Assembly (NCBI RefSeq): GCF_029589055.1 | Contig: NZ_JARQZP010000007.1 | Span: 930,001-994,000, forward strand | Length of the DNA stretch: 64,000 bases | Direction of reading: 5' to 3' | Source: Vibrio hannami | GTDB lineage: Bacteria > Pseudomonadota > Gammaproteobacteria > Enterobacterales > Vibrionaceae | Shown here: piece by piece, positions 62,677-64,000 of the stretch | Layout: the number at the start of each line of letters is the position of its first letter | Position numbering within the stretch: position 1 is the stretch's first letter | Notes under the pieces: model-generated | Seen by the model: the letters and a program-made list of their open reading frames with translations, nothing else | Database searches by the model: none | Told to the model about the DNA's origin: nothing | Position numbers and translations under genes: made by a program

Positions 62677-64000
62677 CTAAACAGGAATAGTACAAGTAGA
62701 CGGTGATAATTGACAGTTATACTTTTTGCCTGGTTTCTTTAACAGGTGAATGAACTCTTCCGGAATAAGGGGCTTGGATAAGTAATAACCCTGGCCATAT
62801 GTGCACCCATGTTTATCAAGATAAGTTTTTTGTTCTAAAGTTTCGATTCCTTCCGCAACAACGTCAATATTTAAATTACCAGAAAGCGCGATAATGGCTT
62901 TTACTAGTTCTGCATCTTTCTCTATATAAGTCGGATCGTTAACGAAGCTTCGGTCTATCTTGATTCCATCTAACTGGAAGCGCCTTAGGTAGGCCAGAGA
63001 TGAATAACCGGTCCCAAAATCATCTAACCACACCTTTACACCATCGCTGCGTAGCTCGTTTAAAGTCACCATTGCTTCATTTTCATCTTTTAATAGAAGG
63101 CTTTCGGTAATTTCAACGTGAATTCGCTTTGAGTCAATAGCGTGCTTATCTAGCATGTGTCTAATGTGATTGGCGATATTGTTTCTATAGATCTGATTAG
63201 CTGACAGATTGAAAGCGATATAAAAATCATTTGGAAGAAAGCTCTCCCAGGTATTAAGTTGCTTACAAACTCGCTCTATCAACCAATTCCCTATTGGGAT
63301 AATCATGCCTGTTGCTTCCGCAATCGGGATAAACTCTGCGGGTGAAATTAAACCTAGTGTTGGGTGTTTCCATCGAACCAGCGCTTCGGCACCGACGATT
63401 TGGTTCGTTCGAAGTCGGGTTTGCGGCTGGTACCAGAACTCAAACTGTTCCAAGTCGTCTAGCGATTGTCTCATTTCTCGCTCTAACAAGGCGCGACGGG
63501 CGACGATTTCACTCATTTTATCATTGAATATCTTAAAGCTATTACCACCCTCGAATTTTGCCTGGTACATGGCTATATCAGCACTCTTGATCAACTCTTC
63601 TGCACTATTTCCTGAAGTAGGATAAGTAGCAACACCAATACTCGCGCCAACCACAAATTGTTCCTGACTTATCTGGATAGGTGTACAGATATCTCGTAGC
63701 AATAATTCTATAAAACGCGCTATATCATGTTGGTGATGGGCATTGGGCAGGTAAACCAGAAACTCATCACCACCAACACGGGAGATCATATTTTTATTTA
63801 CCCAATGTTTGTTTGGTCTTAAACCACCGTAGAGCTGAAGAGTGGCTTCAAGGCGACTGGCTATCTGAATCAGGAACATATCGCCTTTTTTGTGCCCATA
63901 GTTATCGTTGATAGCCTTGAAGTTATCCAGGTCGATAAATAGTACAGAAAATGGTTTTCCTGGTAACGCGGCCATCTGGTCGTTCACATACTGAGTAAAG
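62677..64000 (-). CDS. GGDEF-EAL bifunctional c-di-GMP protein, N terminus outside window
   Basis: The frame is open past position 64000, so the N-terminal sensor part is missing; the GTG at 63987 is inside the GGDEF domain. FIDLDNFKAINDNYGH and GGDEF (SRVGGDEFLVYL) are intact. The EAL domain has EALVRW, FNLSANQ, EITES, DDFGTGYSSL, KIDRSFV, AEGIET and QGYYLSKP, so the metal and catalytic residues are present. It may make or break down c-di-GMP; the two domains together do not show which dominates. Confidence 0.9.
   Translation of the reverse strand, partial: FTQYVNDQMAALPGKPFSVLFIDLDNFKAINDNYGHKKGDMFLIQIASRLEATLQLYGGLRPNKHWVNKNMISRVGGDEFLVYLPNAHHQHDIARFIELLLRDICTPIQISQEQFVVGASIGVATYPTSGNSAEELIKSADIAMYQAKFEGGNSFKIFNDKMSEIVARRALLEREMRQSLDDLEQFEFWYQPQTRLRTNQIVGAEALVRWKHPTLGLISPAEFIPIAEATGMIIPIGNWLIERVCKQLNTWESFLPNDFYIAFNLSANQIYRNNIANHIRHMLDKHAIDSKRIHVEITESLLLKDENEAMVTLNELRSDGVKVWLDDFGTGYSSLAYLRRFQLDGIKIDRSFVNDPTYIEKDAELVKAIIALSGNLNIDVVAEGIETLEQKTYLDKHGCTYGQGYYLSKPLIPEEFIHLLKKPGKKYNCQLSPSTCTIPV

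Overview
The window reads as a chromosome segment of a Vibrio-like gammaproteobacterium (Vibrionaceae). It carries DUF3392, DUF3334, DUF3581 and DUF3612 genes, a Vibrio-type 367-residue PurC, a short LexA-controlled SulA, and the translation block thrS-infC-rpmI-rplT-pheST-ihfA. Identification rests on recognised protein families and gene order; no search was run. I see no tRNA, rRNA, CRISPR array, IS element or prophage.

Layout. 1-6.5 kb: start of a B12-dependent ribonucleotide reductase, an SLC13 permease, SanA, DUF3392 and an HrpB-like helicase. 6.5-14.3 kb: an anaerobic-energy block with pyruvate formate-lyase, a three-gene periplasmic reductase operon (FAD flavoprotein, tetraheme cytochrome c, heptaheme cytochrome fused to cytochrome b) and a LuxR-type regulator. 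The regulator and the operon have homologous upstream regions, an old duplication that reaches into both coding starts. 14.5-23.7 kb: purC with a PurR box, sulA with a LexA box, a small zinc-ribbon gene, a J-domain protein, DUF2786, DUF3334, ydiJ, a methyltransferase and DUF3581. 23.8-34.4 kb: translation genes with visible leader control (two tRNA-Thr anticodon-arm mimics before thrS, AUU start of infC, a hairpin and Phe-containing leader ORF before pheS). A PQQ sugar dehydrogenase and glgC interrupt this block. 34.5-45.7 kb: an exported RelA/SpoT-fold protein, tpm, purT, cdd, lrgAB, sbcB, a lactate dehydrogenase next to cobT, and astE. 45.8-53.7 kb: accessory-looking genes including signalling proteins, a lipoprotein flanked by inverted palindromic repeats, a glutaredoxin, a metallopeptidase and a DUF3612 regulator. 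53.8-59.5 kb: the glycerol-3-phosphate / glycerophosphodiester uptake operon (ugpBAEC, a DeoR regulator and a phosphodiesterase). 60-64 kb: an Aer-type chemoreceptor, a C45 acyltransferase and a GGDEF-EAL protein cut by the window edge.

The most notable new signal is between astE and the MazG-like gene. A GG-N10-GC sigma-54 promoter has an NtrC-like enhancer palindrome about 100 bp upstream and a strong intrinsic terminator about 70 nt downstream, with no ORF between. This predicts a nitrogen-regulated small RNA. Other leads are the duplicated promoter, the flavoprotein's altered substrate pocket, the exported RelA/SpoT-fold protein and several small genes with good ribosome binding sites.

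Sequence quality matters for reading this window. Six reading frames (nrdJ, DUF2786, pheT, ldh/cobT junction, cobT, the chemoreceptor) are each broken or fused by one apparent single-base indel, four of them in homopolymers. PheT is essential, so I treat these mostly as sequence errors and give the restored genes.
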